Assembly: GCF_001457695.1 (NCBI RefSeq)
Contig: NZ_LN831025.1
Span: 1,178,001 to 1,242,000, forward strand
DNA from: Campylobacter jejuni
GTDB taxonomy: Bacteria > Campylobacterota > Campylobacteria > Campylobacterales > Campylobacteraceae
Reading direction: 5' to 3'
Length of the DNA: 64,000 nucleotides
Shown here: positions 17,534 to 28,115 of the stretch, piece by piece
Position numbering within the stretch: the first letter of the stretch is position 1
How the letters are laid out: each line of letters starts with the position of its first letter
Notes under the pieces: model-generated
Database searches by the model: none
What the model was told of the DNA's origin: nothing
The model's input: the letters and a program-made list of their open reading frames with translations, nothing else
Made by a program: the position numbers and the translations under genes

Positions 17534-19887
17534 TCTTTGATCCTTAAAGCATTTAAAACGACTATTATACTACTAAAAGACATAGAAATAGCAGCAAATA
17601 AAGGATTTATCATACCCAAAAAAGCCAAAGGTATGGTACAAGCATTATAAAACAAAGAAAAAGCAAGATTTTGCTTGATAATTTTAAAGGTATTTTTAGA
17701 TAATTTGATGGCTTTTTTTAAAGAAAGCAAGTCATTTTTTAAAAGCAAGACATCGCTACTCTCGATGGCTAGATCACTTCCTTCTCTTAAAGTCATCGAA
17801 ACACTTGCATATTTTAAAGCTAGTGCGTCATTTACCCCATCACCTACAAATAAAACTTTGTAATTTTTGCTTAAATTTTCTATAGTTTTCATCTTATCTT
17901 CTGGTAAACAAGAAGCTTGATAATTTTGAATTTCTAATTTTCTAGCTATTTTTTCCACTGCTTTTTGATGATCGCCACTTAGTATCATTAATTCTTTTTT
18001 TTCTTTTTTAAGATAAGTGATAAGCTCTTTTGCACCTTCTCTTAAAACACTATCAAACTCAAAAAAAGCTAAAATTTTACCTTCCTTGGCAAAAATAAAA
18101 TGCGTATTATCAAATTCTTTAGCCACAATACCCTTTTCTTGCAAAAATTTAGAACTTCCGCCTAAAAGCAACCCTTCATTTAACTCAGCACTTAAACCTT
18201 TAGCTTGAATGCTTGAATGCTTTTTAAAATCCAAATTTAAATCCTTAGCTCCTTTTTGCTTTAAATACGACGCAATATTTTGAGATATAGGATGTTTAGA
18301 AAGTTTTACAAAATTATAAAGCACGTTTAAATCAAGCACTTTATCCAAAAAAACCTCTTTAAGTTCAAGCTCTATTTTAGTCAAAATACCCGTTTTATCA
18401 AACACCACACAATCACATTTGCTTAAATCTTCTATCACACTAGAACTTTTAAACAAAATATGTTTTTTTAAAGCCCTACCTAAAGCTACAAGATTGCTCA
18501 CTGGCGTTGCTAAAGCCAAAGCACAAGGACAAGCGATAATCAAAACTGCAATCGCATTGACTAAAGAAATTTCAAAACTTGCATCTTTATAAAAAAACCA
18601 AAAAGCAAAACAAATAAAAGCGATCAATAAAACCGTTCTAGAAAAATAAGCCGAAAGACTATTGACCAAACTTTCAAGTTTTGCTTTTTTAGAACTTGCA
18701 AGTTCTAAAAGCTGGATAATTTGACTGAGTTTTGAATCTTTGTAAAGCTTTGTTGCTTCATACTCCACACTTCCATCAAGCACTATACAAGCTGAAAAAA
18801 TTTCATTTTCTTTTTGTATGAGTTTTGGGGTATTTTCTCCATTTAAAGAAGAAGTATCTACGCTCATTTCACCACTTTTACAAATCCCATCGATTAAAAT
18901 TTTATCTCCAGTTTTAAGCAAAATTCTATCCCCCAAACAAACCTTTTGCACTTCTTTAGAGACAAATTCTTTACCATTGAAAACTAAAACTTCATTTTGC
19001 AAAAAATCATTAAGCCCATCTATAGTATCTAAAGCACGCTTTTTGCTAAACATCTCAAGATATTTACCTATAAAAACAAAGCAAATTATCATCGCCACAG
19101 AGTCAAAATACACTTCCCCTACCCTAAAAAACATGGCCCATAAAGAATAAACATAAGCCAAACTCGCTCCGCTAATCACCAATACATCCATATTTAAACT
19201 ATGCATTTTTAAAGTTTTAAAAGCACTTTTATAAAAATGAGATCCCGTATAAAAAAGCACAGGAGAACAAAGGATAAATTCAGCAAAATTTAAAATATCC
19301 TTAGTGTCCTTATCCATACCGCTAAAAAATCCTGCGTATTTTGCCACTGCTATCCACATGATATTCATCACACAAGCTATAGCCACAACAAGCTTAGAAT
19401 AAAATTCCCTTTTTAATAAATCCGCTTTTTTTGAAGCCTTGCTCGCATCATAAGCACTCGCTTTATAACCTATGCTTTCAATAAGTCTTAAAATTTGCAC
19501 CAAAGAAATGCTTTGTTCATCAAAAACAATGCGTGCTTTATGGTTTAAATGATTAATATCAAGTTCTAAAATTCCTTCTTGCTTGGTTAAAATTTTCTCA
19601 TTAAGCCACACACAAGCTGCACATTCTATACCGTGTATCATGAGATAAATTTCACTAAATCCTTCTTTGGTTTTAGTGATAAACTCATCATAATTTTTCA
19701 TTTCATTTTGAAAATTTACAGGGCTTAAGGTTTGATTTCCAAGCTTTTCATAAAACTCATCTAATCCACTTTCATGTAAAATTTCCCAAACGCTCTCACA
19801 ACCCTTGCAACAAAAAAATTTACCCTTATACTCTATCATTTGGGCTTGTTTATAATCAAGTCTGCAATGTTCACATTTCATAATCAT
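17530..19887 (-). CDS. ccoI: Copper-transporting P1B-type ATPase for cbb3 oxidase assembly
   Basis: This 785-residue FixI/CcoI-type ATPase starts with a Cys-rich domain (CEHC at residues 4-7, CCKGCESVW) followed by a metal-binding GIECAACVW near residue 90. It has the CPCALALATP transmembrane metal site, DKTGILT phosphorylation site and GDGVNDALAL hinge. The N-terminal zinc-ribbon-like domain separates it from the CopA-type pump at 24801-26906. It is thought to export copper to the periplasm for oxidase maturation. The start is ambiguous between 19887 and 19881 (both ATG, no strong ribosome-binding site). Overlaps ccoS by 4 bases. Confidence 0.9.
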   Translation of the reverse strand: MIMKCEHCRLDYKQAQMIEYKGKFFCCKGCESVWEILHESGLDEFYEKLGNQTLSPVNFQNEMKNYDEFITKTKEGFSEIYLMIHGIECAACVWLNEKILTKQEGILELDINHLNHKARIVFDEQSISLVQILRLIESIGYKASAYDASKASKKADLLKREFYSKLVVAIACVMNIMWIAVAKYAGFFSGMDKDTKDILNFAEFILCSPVLFYTGSHFYKSAFKTLKMHSLNMDVLVISGASLAYVYSLWAMFFRVGEVYFDSVAMIICFVFIGKYLEMFSKKRALDTIDGLNDFLQNEVLVFNGKEFVSKEVQKVCLGDRILLKTGDKILIDGICKSGEMSVDTSSLNGENTPKLIQKENEIFSACIVLDGSVEYEATKLYKDSKLSQIIQLLELASSKKAKLESLVNSLSAYFSRTVLLIAFICFAFWFFYKDASFEISLVNAIAVLIIACPCALALATPVSNLVALGRALKKHILFKSSSVIEDLSKCDCVVFDKTGILTKIELELKEVFLDKVLDLNVLYNFVKLSKHPISQNIASYLKQKGAKDLNLDFKKHSSIQAKGLSAELNEGLLLGGSSKFLQEKGIVAKEFDNTHFIFAKEGKILAFFEFDSVLREGAKELITYLKKEKKELMILSGDHQKAVEKIARKLEIQNYQASCLPEDKMKTIENLSKNYKVLFVGDGVNDALALKYASVSMTLREGSDLAIESSDVLLLKNDLLSLKKAIKLSKNTFKIIKQNLAFSLFYNACTIPLAFLGMINPLFAAISMSFSSIIVVLNALRIKE

Positions 19888-19995
19888 TCTTTAAAAAAAT
19901 ATTTTTTATAATTATAGACAAATTTGACAAAAAGTGTATTTTTTTACTAAAATCACACTTTACAAAAAATATTCTGCTAAATCTTACGAGGACTT

Positions 19996-21294
19996 ATGGA
20001 AAAAGAAAAAAAACAACATCAAAGAACCCACGTTCCAGTGGAAGGTTATAAAATTGAAGAATTAAAATTATTAGATTTAGAAAATCTAGTTAAAATCGCC
20101 AATGAATGTGAAATCGAAAACCCAAGAGAATTTCGCCGCCAAGAACTTATTTTTGAAATTTTAAAAGCACAAACAAAAAAAGGTGGTTTCATACTTTTTA
20201 CAGGGATTTTAGAAATTTCTTCTGAAGGTTATGGCTTTTTAAGAGGCATGGACTCCAATCTTAGTGATAGCGTTAATGACGCTTATGTTTCAAACTCACA
20301 AATTAAAAAATTTGCTCTGCGTGTAGGCGATATCGTTACAGGACAAGTTAGAGAACCAAAAGATCAAGAAAAATACTACGCTCTTTTAAAAATCGAAGCG
20401 ATCAATTATCTGCCTTTACAAGAAGCCAAAGAAAGACCTTTGTTTGATAACTTAACCCCTATTTTTCCAACAGAAAAAATCAAACTCGAATACGATGCGA
20501 TGAAGCTTACAGGTCGTGTTTTGGATCTTTTTACTCCTATAGGAAAAGGACAACGCGGGCTTATCGTTGCTCCACCACGCACAGGTAAAACAGAACTTAT
20601 GAAAGAACTTGCTACTGCTATTGCAAAAAACCACCCAGAAATGCATTTAATCGTACTTTTAGTCGATGAAAGGCCTGAAGAAGTTACCGATATGCAAAGA
20701 TGTGTAAAAGGCGAAGTTTTTAGTTCTACTTTTGATTTACCTGCTTATAATCATGTGCGTGTAGCTGAACTCGTGATAGAAAAAGCCAAAAGAATGGTAG
20801 AAACAGGCAAAGATGTTATCATCTTGCTTGATAGTATCACAAGACTGGCACGTGCTTATAACACCGCAACTCCAAGCAGCGGAAAAGTCCTAAGCGGCGG
20901 GGTGGATGCTAATGCCCTACACAAACCAAAACGCTTCTTTGGTGCAGCTAGAAATATAGAAAATGGAGGCTCTTTAACTATAGTTGCTACAGCTTTAATT
21001 GATACAGGTTCAAGAATGGATGATGTGATTTTTGAAGAATTTAAAGGCACAGGAAATAGCGAAATAGTTCTTGATAGAAATATCGCCGATAGAAGAATTT
21101 ATCCTGCGATTAATATCATCAAATCAGGAACAAGAAAAGAAGAATTACTCCAAGGCGTAGCAAATCTTCAAAAAATTTGGGCGATCCGTTCAGCGATTTC
21201 TCAAATGGATGATGTTGAAGCGTTGAAATTTTTATATTCTAAAATGCTTAAAACCAAAGACAATGTAGAACTTTTATCTATAATGAACGAGTAA
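19996..21294 (+). CDS. rho: Transcription termination factor Rho
   Basis: This 432-residue RNA helicase has the N-terminal RNA-binding domain ([17 protein letters not shown] near residues 63-80), the Walker A motif [14 protein letters not shown] near 190, [11 protein letters not shown] and the C-terminal ATPase with [11 protein letters not shown]. It is of normal length, lacking the Asn/Lys-rich insert of some other phyla. ATG at 19996 follows an ACGAGGACTT ribosome-binding site. dnaX follows after 3 bases. Confidence 0.97.
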   Translation: MEKEKKQHQRTHVPVEGYKIEELKLLDLENLVKIANECEIENPREFRRQELIFEILKAQTKKGGFILFTGILEISSEGYGFLRGMDSNLSDSVNDAYVSNSQIKKFALRVGDIVTGQVREPKDQEKYYALLKIEAINYLPLQEAKERPLFDNLTPIFPTEKIKLEYDAMKLTGRVLDLFTPIGKGQRGLIVAPPRTGKTELMKELATAIAKNHPEMHLIVLLVDERPEEVTDMQRCVKGEVFSSTFDLPAYNHVRVAELVIEKAKRMVETGKDVIILLDSITRLARAYNTATPSSGKVLSGGVDANALHKPKRFFGAARNIENGGSLTIVATALIDTGSRMDDVIFEEFKGTGNSEIVLDRNIADRRIYPAINIIKSGTRKEELLQGVANLQKIWAIRSAISQMDDVEALKFLYSKMLKTKDNVELLSIMNE

Positions 21295-21297
21295 AAA

Positions 21298-22833
21298 ATG
21301 CTTCAAGCTTTAGCGATTAAATACAGACCAAAAACTTTTGATGAACTTATAGGACAAAAGACAGTTAGCGTAAGTTTAAAATACGCCCTAAATCATAATC
21401 GCTTAGCTCATGCTTATCTTTTTTCAGGACTTAGAGGAAGTGGAAAAACTTCAAGTGCTAGAATTTTTTCTCGTGCTTTAGTTTGCGAACAAGGACCAAG
21501 TGATACTCCATGTGGCACTTGCAAACACTGTCTTGCAGCACTTGAAGGCAAACATATAGACATTATAGAAATGGATGCTGCAAGCAACCGTGGGCTTGAA
21601 GATATACAAGCCTTAATCGAACAAACCAAATACACCCCTTCTATGGCAAGATTTAAAATTTTCATCATTGATGAAGTACATATGCTTACCCCACAGGCTG
21701 CAAATGCGCTTTTAAAAACCTTAGAAGAACCCCCAAGTTATGTTAAATTTATACTTGCAACCACAGATCCTTTAAAACTTCCAGCTACTGTGCTTTCAAG
21801 AACACAACATTTTCGCTTTAAACAAATTCCACAGAGTGAAATTTTAAATCATCTTAAAGAAATTTTACTTAAAGAAAATGTTAAATTTGAAGAAGAAGCT
21901 TTAAAATTTATAGCAAGAAGCGGCAATGGATCTTTAAGAGATACTTTAACCTTGCTTGACCAAGCTATTATTTTTTGTCAAAATGAAATCAGCATTAGTA
22001 AAATTACAGATATGTTAGGCTTTTTAGATCCTCAAAAAATCAAAACCTTTTATCAGGCTATCTTAACAAAAGACAAGGAAAAAGTTTTTGCGTATTTAGA
22101 GGAATTACAAGACTATGAAGCCTCAAGCGTGATTGATGAAATGCTTTTTTATTTAAAAGAAAGTTTTTTTGCAAAAAGTACAGAATTTTCTACTTTAATT
22201 TATGAAAGATTTTTCCGTATTTTATCAAAAGCTAAGAATATGCTTTGCGATGATGATGGCTTTACGCTTTGTGTTATGGCTTTTATGATGATGGAAGCAA
22301 GTCATTTAAAAGAAATTGACGCACAAATCCAAGAAATCAAACAAGAAAATATGACAAATATTACACCTAGGATCACACCTGCTCCTATCATACCTAATCT
22401 TGAGAAAAAAATAGAAAAAAATGCTTATGAAATCTTGCTTGATAGTATTTATGATAGGGATTTTAATCTTGCAGAATGCTTTAAACAAAGCACAAAATTT
22501 ATTAGTTTTGAAAACAATACTTTAAATATAAGCTCAAACGCACAAGGACAAAATCGCGATACACTCAATAAAGGTTTTAAACTCATACAAGAACTTTTTA
22601 AAGCTAAATTTGGGGAAAATGCAAAAATTAATGTGCAAAAAGCACTAACAATTGATGAAAATAAGCTTCAATCCTTAACTCAAGAATTACCAAACAATGA
22701 AAATAAAAACATAGATATTCAAAGTTCTATTAATATGCTTAAAGAAGGGGCTAAAAAATTTGACCCACAAGAAGATCTTAAAGAGGCTCTTAAAGATTGC
22801 TTTGGCAATCCTCAAATCCAAAATATAGATTAA
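21298..22833 (+). CDS. dnaX: DNA polymerase III gamma/tau subunit
   Basis: This 511-residue clamp-loader ATPase begins ALAIKYRPKTFDELIGQ and has Walker A GLRGSGKTSSARIF, a four-Cys zinc site (CEQGPSDTPCGTCKHC) and DEVHMLTPQAANALLKTLEEPP. The C-terminal 150 residues are divergent and polar. No A-rich slippery site for a shortened gamma form was evident. It follows rho by 3 bases and is probably co-transcribed with it. Confidence 0.95.
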   Translation: MLQALAIKYRPKTFDELIGQKTVSVSLKYALNHNRLAHAYLFSGLRGSGKTSSARIFSRALVCEQGPSDTPCGTCKHCLAALEGKHIDIIEMDAASNRGLEDIQALIEQTKYTPSMARFKIFIIDEVHMLTPQAANALLKTLEEPPSYVKFILATTDPLKLPATVLSRTQHFRFKQIPQSEILNHLKEILLKENVKFEEEALKFIARSGNGSLRDTLTLLDQAIIFCQNEISISKITDMLGFLDPQKIKTFYQAILTKDKEKVFAYLEELQDYEASSVIDEMLFYLKESFFAKSTEFSTLIYERFFRILSKAKNMLCDDDGFTLCVMAFMMMEASHLKEIDAQIQEIKQENMTNITPRITPAPIIPNLEKKIEKNAYEILLDSIYDRDFNLAECFKQSTKFISFENNTLNISSNAQGQNRDTLNKGFKLIQELFKAKFGENAKINVQKALTIDENKLQSLTQELPNNENKNIDIQSSINMLKEGAKKFDPQEDLKEALKDCFGNPQIQNID

Positions 22834-22909
22834 GATATTGCTTAATAATAATATAATTAATCTTTAGCTACAATATTTTTTTATAAATTATTTAGAAAGA
22901 AGAATAAAA

Positions 22910-24811
22910 ATGCAAAGAAGAGACTTTCTTAATGGCATGGCCTTAGCTGTCGTTGCAGGCATGACACCCTTACAATTACTCTATGGAAAAGATAGTAAAA
23001 TTGAAGACTTTACAAAAGAATACTATCCTCCCAATCTACTTGGATTAAGAGGTAGTAATAATAAAAGCTATAAATACGCTCACATGTTAAGAGATGGAGA
23101 TAAATTTGGTTTTAGCAGTATAAAACCTAAAGAAAATTATGATTTAGTAATCGTTGGAGCTGGAATCAGTGGACTAGCTGCAGCTTGTTTTTATCAACAA
23201 AAATTTGGGGAAAATAAAAAAATTTTAATTCTTGACAATCATGATGATTTTGGAGGACATGCTAGACGCAATGAAATACAACTTGATGAAGGAACCATTT
23301 TAAGTTACGGAGGAAGTGAAAGTTTTCAATCCCCAAAAGCACTTTATTCTAAAGAAGTAATCGAACTCTTAAAATCACTTGGAGTCAGTATAGATGAATT
23401 AGCAAAACGATTTGATGTAAATTTTTACCCAGATTTAAAATTAAGCAGAGGGGTATATTTTTCAAAAGAAAATTTTGGTGTTGATAAAGTTGTCAATGGA
23501 AATCCTAGAAAAGTTATTTGTGATGATATCCCAGATTCTAAAAATAATGGAAAAAGTATTGAAAATTTTATTAAAGATTTTCCTATGACTTCTAAAGATA
23601 AAAGAGAGTTAATATCCCTTTTTAAAAGCAATAAAGACTATCTCAAAGGTTTAAGCAAAGAGGAAAAAGAAGAATATATGGCTAAAACAAGTTATAAAAA
23701 ATTCTTAGAAGAAAAAGTAAAATTATCCCAAAAAGCTATAACATTTTTCGAGGGAATGACGGATGATTTTTTAGCTTTAGGTATAGATGCAATCTCTTGT
23801 GAGGATGCAAGAATTTCTTTTTTACCTGGGTTTGATAAATTAGGACTTGATCCTATCGAAGGAGAAGCTTTGGCCGAAATGGAAGAACCTTACATTTATC
23901 ATTGTGCCGATGGAAATGCTACAGTAGCAAGATTAATGGTAAGAAAGCTGATTCCTACAGTGTCACAAAAAGGTAAAGATATGGACGATATCACCTTAGC
24001 TCATTTTGACTACTCAAAACTTGATGACCCTAATAATAAAGTTCGTTTACGATTAAATAGTACTGTTATTCATGTAGAAAATACAAAAAATGGAACCTTA
24101 ATAAGCTATATCAATCAAGGAAAAAAATATAGAATTAAAGCAAAAAATGTTGTAATGGCTAATTATAACAATATGATTCCTTATATTATCCCTAGTTTAC
24201 CTAAAGAACAAAAAGAAGCCTTAAGTAAAAATGTAAAAACATCTCTACTTCACACCAAAGTAATTATAAGCAATTGGGAATCATTTATTAAACTAGGGGT
24301 TCATGAAATTTATTCACCAAAAATGCCTTACGCTAGAACAAAACTTGATTATCCGGTTGATATGGGTGGCTATCATCATCCAAGAGATCCAAAAAAACCT
24401 ATATGTATTCATATGGTTTGCTCTCCTTTAGCTCTAGCCAATATTCAAGGTATTGATCTTGAAGGGCTTGATGCAAGAGATAGAGCCAGAGTAGGTAGAA
24501 ATCTATTGTTTACCATGAGTTTTGAAGAACATGAAAAAATCATTAGGGGGCAGCTTCAAGGAATGTTGGGAACTGCAGGTTTTAACCACGAAAAAGATAT
24601 ATTAGCAATTGTTGTAAATCGCTGGGGACATTGTTACTCCTATACAGAAAATAGTCTTTATGATGATCCTAAAATTGCAGAGCAAACCAGGCTTATAGCT
24701 AGAAAACCTTTTGGCAATATTGTTATAGCTAATTCAGATTCAGATTGGTCAGCTTATATGCATTCAGCTATCGACCAAGCTTATCGCGCTATTAATGAGA
24801 TCAAGGCTTAG
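22910..24811 (+). CDS. Tat-exported FAD oxidoreductase, spermidine dehydrogenase (SpdH) family
   Basis: This 633-residue protein starts with a twin-arginine signal (MQRRDFLNGMALAVVAG), so a folded, cofactor-loaded periplasmic enzyme is expected. LGLRGSNNKSYKYAHMLRDG (residues 44-63), GAGISGLAA (83-91, FAD Rossmann fold), LDNHDDFGGHARRNE and YGGSESFQSPKALYS match the pattern I know from Pseudomonas SpdH, a flavo-haem enzyme that oxidises spermidine. The gene has its own AT-rich upstream gap and a ribosome-binding site AGAAAGAAG. It sits between dnaX and copA, where I recall short hydrophobic-protein genes in the reference strain, so it is probably accessory. Substrate is inferred from family only. 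Confidence 0.75.
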   Translation: MQRRDFLNGMALAVVAGMTPLQLLYGKDSKIEDFTKEYYPPNLLGLRGSNNKSYKYAHMLRDGDKFGFSSIKPKENYDLVIVGAGISGLAAACFYQQKFGENKKILILDNHDDFGGHARRNEIQLDEGTILSYGGSESFQSPKALYSKEVIELLKSLGVSIDELAKRFDVNFYPDLKLSRGVYFSKENFGVDKVVNGNPRKVICDDIPDSKNNGKSIENFIKDFPMTSKDKRELISLFKSNKDYLKGLSKEEKEEYMAKTSYKKFLEEKVKLSQKAITFFEGMTDDFLALGIDAISCEDARISFLPGFDKLGLDPIEGEALAEMEEPYIYHCADGNATVARLMVRKLIPTVSQKGKDMDDITLAHFDYSKLDDPNNKVRLRLNSTVIHVENTKNGTLISYINQGKKYRIKAKNVVMANYNNMIPYIIPSLPKEQKEALSKNVKTSLLHTKVIISNWESFIKLGVHEIYSPKMPYARTKLDYPVDMGGYHHPRDPKKPICIHMVCSPLALANIQGIDLEGLDARDRARVGRNLLFTMSFEEHEKIIRGQLQGMLGTAGFNHEKDILAIVVNRWGHCYSYTENSLYDDPKIAEQTRLIARKPFGNIVIANSDSDWSAYMHSAIDQAYRAINEIKA

Positions 24812-26906
24812 ATTTTCTAAGCCTTAAAGAATTAAACACTACAGTAACAGAACTAAAACACATTGCAAGTGCTGCTATATGAGGACTTAAAGCGATAAAA
24901 GGTACAAATCCTGCTGCGATGGGAATGCAAAGTACATTATAAATAAAAGCCCAAAAAAGATTTAGCTTAATAATACTGCGTGTTTTTTTAGCAAGCTTAA
25001 AGCATTTAAAAATAGCTGATAAATCATCTTTTATCAAGATAAAATCCCCTGTTTTTTTTGCAAGTTCATTTGCCTTTGAAAAACTTATACTCACACTTGC
25101 AGCAGATAAAGCTGCCGCATCATTGATCCCATCTCCTACAAAAAGAGTTTTTTCAAATTTTTGAATGATTTGTAGTTTTTCTTCACTCTTAAGTTGAGCA
25201 TAAAATTCGTCTATTTGTAATTCTTTGGCTATTTTTTCTACATTTTTTACATGATCGCCGCTTAAAATAAAAGTTTTAAGATTTTGCTCTTTCAAATTTA
25301 ACACAAGCTCTTTAGCCTCATCTTTTAAAGCATTACTTAATAAAACACCGCCTAAACACTTTTTATTCTTAGCAAAATACACCCTAACATATTCTTTAAA
25401 AGAGTCAAAAAAGATATCACTTTCTTTTGTATCAATTTCATTTTCGTGCAAAAACTGCGCACTGCCTGCAAGATAAATATCACTATCTTCTTTATATTTT
25501 ATGCCAGAACCCACAATCACTCTTCCCTCACCCTTTAAATCACAAATTTGATCTTTATGTAAAGCCTTAGCTATAGGATGAGAGCTTAAACTTTCAATTT
25601 GACATAATTTATCAAAATCATCTTTAGAAAGATTGTGTTTAAAAACACTCAATTTTTCCTTTGTTAATGTACCCGTTTTATCAAAAAAAGCATACTTAAC
25701 TAAGGCTAATTTTTCTAAAGCAGCAGGATTTTTAATAAGAATGAAATTTTTTGCCGCATTTGTGCTTGCCACAACCAAAGCTATAGGTGTTGCAAGCCCT
25801 AAAGCACAAGGACAAGAGATCAAAAGCACAGCACAAGCGTGTAAAAAAGCCGTATTTAAATCTGTTTTTGCCGCCCAAAAAACAAAAACTAAAAAAGCAA
25901 AAAATATTATACCCCCTACAAAGTATTTAGAAATTTGATCTGCTAAATTTGCCAAAGGACTTTTGATATTTCCTGCTTCAAAAACTAGATTTTTGATTTG
26001 TTCTAAAGTGCTATCCATAGCCTTTTTATTTGCCTTAATCCTTAAAGCACCATTTAAAACCACTCCTCCTGCTTGAACTTCATCGCCTTCTTTTTTTAAA
26101 ACAGGTAAAAACTCCCCATTTAAAAAACTCATATCAAGCTCTGCACTTCCTAAAAGCACCACTCCATCTGCGACAATGCTTTCTCCTTCTTTTACCAAAA
26201 GCACATCACCACTTTTGACAAAAGAACTTGGAATTTCTTTGATACTTTCATCTTCAAGCAAAATTTTTGTCTTTTTTGTGTCTATATTTTCTAAAATTCT
26301 TTGATAATCTTGTGCTTTAAATTTGGCCTTACTTTCAAGATATTTTCCTAAAAGCACAAAAGAAATAATCATCATTGCACCGCTAAAATACAAATCTTCT
26401 TCTTTAAAAATTTGCAAATACACCAAAAAAGAATACACAAAAGCACTCAAAGTCCCTAAAGCTACAAGGGTATTCATATCTAAATTTTTGCTTTTAAGTC
26501 CCAAAAAAGCATGAGAAAAAAAGTCTCTCCCACAATAAAATATCCCAAAAAAACTCAAAGCCATTTGAATATTTTGCGAAAAAGAACTTCTAACAAACAT
26601 TTCAAAATACATAATAATCACACTCAAAACTATACTTAAGAGCAAATTTTTTCTTAATTCTAAGTGTTTTTTTGCCTTGTATGCGTTCAAGTTTTGTTCA
26701 TCTTCTAAAATTTCAAAGCCTAAATTTTGAATTTTTGCGATGATATCTTTGCGTTTTTCTTGATCTTCAAGTAAAAAAACCCCGCTAGAATTCACATAAG
26801 AAACGCTAGCATCTTTAACACCATCAATTTTTTTACAAGCTTTTTCTATAGCATTAGAACAATTAACGCAAGTCATTTTGCCTATTTTTATACGCAATTC
26901 TTCCAT
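24801..26906 (-). CDS. copA: Copper-exporting P1B-type ATPase
   Basis: This 701-residue pump has one N-terminal heavy-metal-associated domain (GKMTCVNCSNAIEKACKK, residues 8-25), eight predicted membrane helices, CPCALGLATP, DKTGTLTKE and GDGINDAAAL. It exports Cu(I) from the cytoplasm and gives copper tolerance. The start is coupled to the upstream CopZ-like gene by TAATG. Its 3' end overlaps the convergent SpdH-like gene by 11 bases. The single HMA domain and lack of the Cys-rich N-terminus distinguish it from ccoI. Confidence 0.92.
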   Translation of the reverse strand: MEELRIKIGKMTCVNCSNAIEKACKKIDGVKDASVSYVNSSGVFLLEDQEKRKDIIAKIQNLGFEILEDEQNLNAYKAKKHLELRKNLLLSIVLSVIIMYFEMFVRSSFSQNIQMALSFFGIFYCGRDFFSHAFLGLKSKNLDMNTLVALGTLSAFVYSFLVYLQIFKEEDLYFSGAMMIISFVLLGKYLESKAKFKAQDYQRILENIDTKKTKILLEDESIKEIPSSFVKSGDVLLVKEGESIVADGVVLLGSAELDMSFLNGEFLPVLKKEGDEVQAGGVVLNGALRIKANKKAMDSTLEQIKNLVFEAGNIKSPLANLADQISKYFVGGIIFFAFLVFVFWAAKTDLNTAFLHACAVLLISCPCALGLATPIALVVASTNAAKNFILIKNPAALEKLALVKYAFFDKTGTLTKEKLSVFKHNLSKDDFDKLCQIESLSSHPIAKALHKDQICDLKGEGRVIVGSGIKYKEDSDIYLAGSAQFLHENEIDTKESDIFFDSFKEYVRVYFAKNKKCLGGVLLSNALKDEAKELVLNLKEQNLKTFILSGDHVKNVEKIAKELQIDEFYAQLKSEEKLQIIQKFEKTLFVGDGINDAAALSAASVSISFSKANELAKKTGDFILIKDDLSAIFKCFKLAKKTRSIIKLNLFWAFIYNVLCIPIAAGFVPFIALSPHIAALAMCFSSVTVVFNSLRLRKSKP

Positions 26907-27100
26907 TATAAACGCTCTACGATCTCAAAACCTAAATCTTGAAATTCTTTTGTAAAATTTGATACTTGATTTTCTTCTAAATTTAAACTTAAAATTTTTT
27001 GATCCAAATCCACTTCTATATTTCCAAATTCATCTTCGAGAGAATTTTTGATCAAATTTACACAATTCATGCAATTAACATTTTTTACTTTAAATTTCAT
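26906..27100 (-). CDS. CopZ-like copper chaperone
   Basis: This 64-residue protein consists of one HMA domain with the metal site NCMNCVNLIKNSLE. It would hand Cu(I) to the CopA pump encoded next to it. I set the start at the ATG at 27100 (AAGGAG about 5 bases upstream); a GTG at 27106 lies inside that ribosome-binding site. It overlaps the cation diffusion facilitator stop by 11 bases and is coupled to copA. Confidence 0.85.
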   Translation of the reverse strand: MKFKVKNVNCMNCVNLIKNSLEDEFGNIEVDLDQKILSLNLEENQVSNFTKEFQDLGFEIVERL

Positions 27101-28040
27101 TTTCACTCCTTATAGGTTGTATAGTAATGTGCCCGATTTCAAATTCATATAGTAACTTATGGGATAAATCCTGAGATAGTTTTTCAAATTCCTTTAGATC
27201 GTAAACTTTCACTTTTAAATGCATGGAAGCTACTAGCATTTTATTAGTGATTTGAGTGATATGCAAATCCACCACCTCATCCACGCTAGGATTTAAAAGC
27301 AAAACTTGTCTTACTTTTTCTATATCCACAGGAGAACTTTCAAGCAAGACATTAGCGCTTTGTTTAAGTAAGATAATCGCCCATCTTAAAAGCAAGATTG
27401 ATAATACAATAGCTAAAATCGTATCTATATAAACAATACCGCTAAAATACACCACGATCCCACCTATGATAACCGCTAAAGAACCCAATAAATCGCTCAT
27501 CATATGTAAAAAAGCGGACTTCATATTGACATTTTCTAAATTTGCACCCTTAAACATCATCAAAGCATTAATCCCATTTACCAAAAAGCCCAAAATAGCT
27601 ACAATTATCATGGTTTTAGCGTCAATTTCTTTTGGATTGATAAATTTTTCTATAGCCTCATAAATGATAAATAAAGCCGATAAAATAATGGTTAAAGCAT
27701 TGATAAAAGCCACTAAAACTTCAAGACGAAAATACCCAAAGGTCTTTTGATGATCTTGCCATTTTTCTACAGCTATAATGGCTAAAAAACTAAGAGCTAA
27801 GGCAAAAACATCAGAAAACATATGCAAAGTATCGCTTAAAAGTGCCAAAGAATTTGAAAGGATTGAATAAATAAATTGCACAAGCATCATAGAAAAAGTC
27901 ATTAAAAGAGAAATTGTTAAAATCTTTTTATCCACACTCCTTGCATCAGCATGGGAATGATGATGTTCATGAGAATGTTCTTCGTGATTATGATGACAAG
28001 ATTTGTTAGCTAAAGGCTCGTGTGATAAAAATTTATACAT
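27090..28040 (-). CDS. Cation diffusion facilitator family transporter
   Basis: This 316-residue protein has six membrane helices and family motifs LSDTLHMFSDVFALALS (HxxxD zinc site in helix 2) and SAFLHMMSDLLGS (helix 5). The N-terminus is His-rich (HHNHEEHSHEHHHSHADA), typical of zinc transporters. It should export Zn2+ or a similar ion by proton exchange. The ATG at 28040 follows AAAAGGATATAAG and is preferred to an in-frame start at 28064. It is the first gene of a metal-handling operon with the CopZ-like gene and copA. Confidence 0.88.
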   Translation of the reverse strand: MYKFLSHEPLANKSCHHNHEEHSHEHHHSHADARSVDKKILTISLLMTFSMMLVQFIYSILSNSLALLSDTLHMFSDVFALALSFLAIIAVEKWQDHQKTFGYFRLEVLVAFINALTIILSALFIIYEAIEKFINPKEIDAKTMIIVAILGFLVNGINALMMFKGANLENVNMKSAFLHMMSDLLGSLAVIIGGIVVYFSGIVYIDTILAIVLSILLLRWAIILLKQSANVLLESSPVDIEKVRQVLLLNPSVDEVVDLHITQITNKMLVASMHLKVKVYDLKEFEKLSQDLSHKLLYEFEIGHITIQPIRSENEI

Positions 28041-28115
28041 CTTATATCCTTTTTTGCTTGACATTTTAAGATATTAAGCTAAAAAGGATATAAATATTTG
28101 TTATTTTTATAAAAA

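Noticed and set aside
18818-19150. Plus-strand frame inside ccoI
   Set aside because: It is antisense to a full ATPase, has no domain and is a shadow of codon usage.
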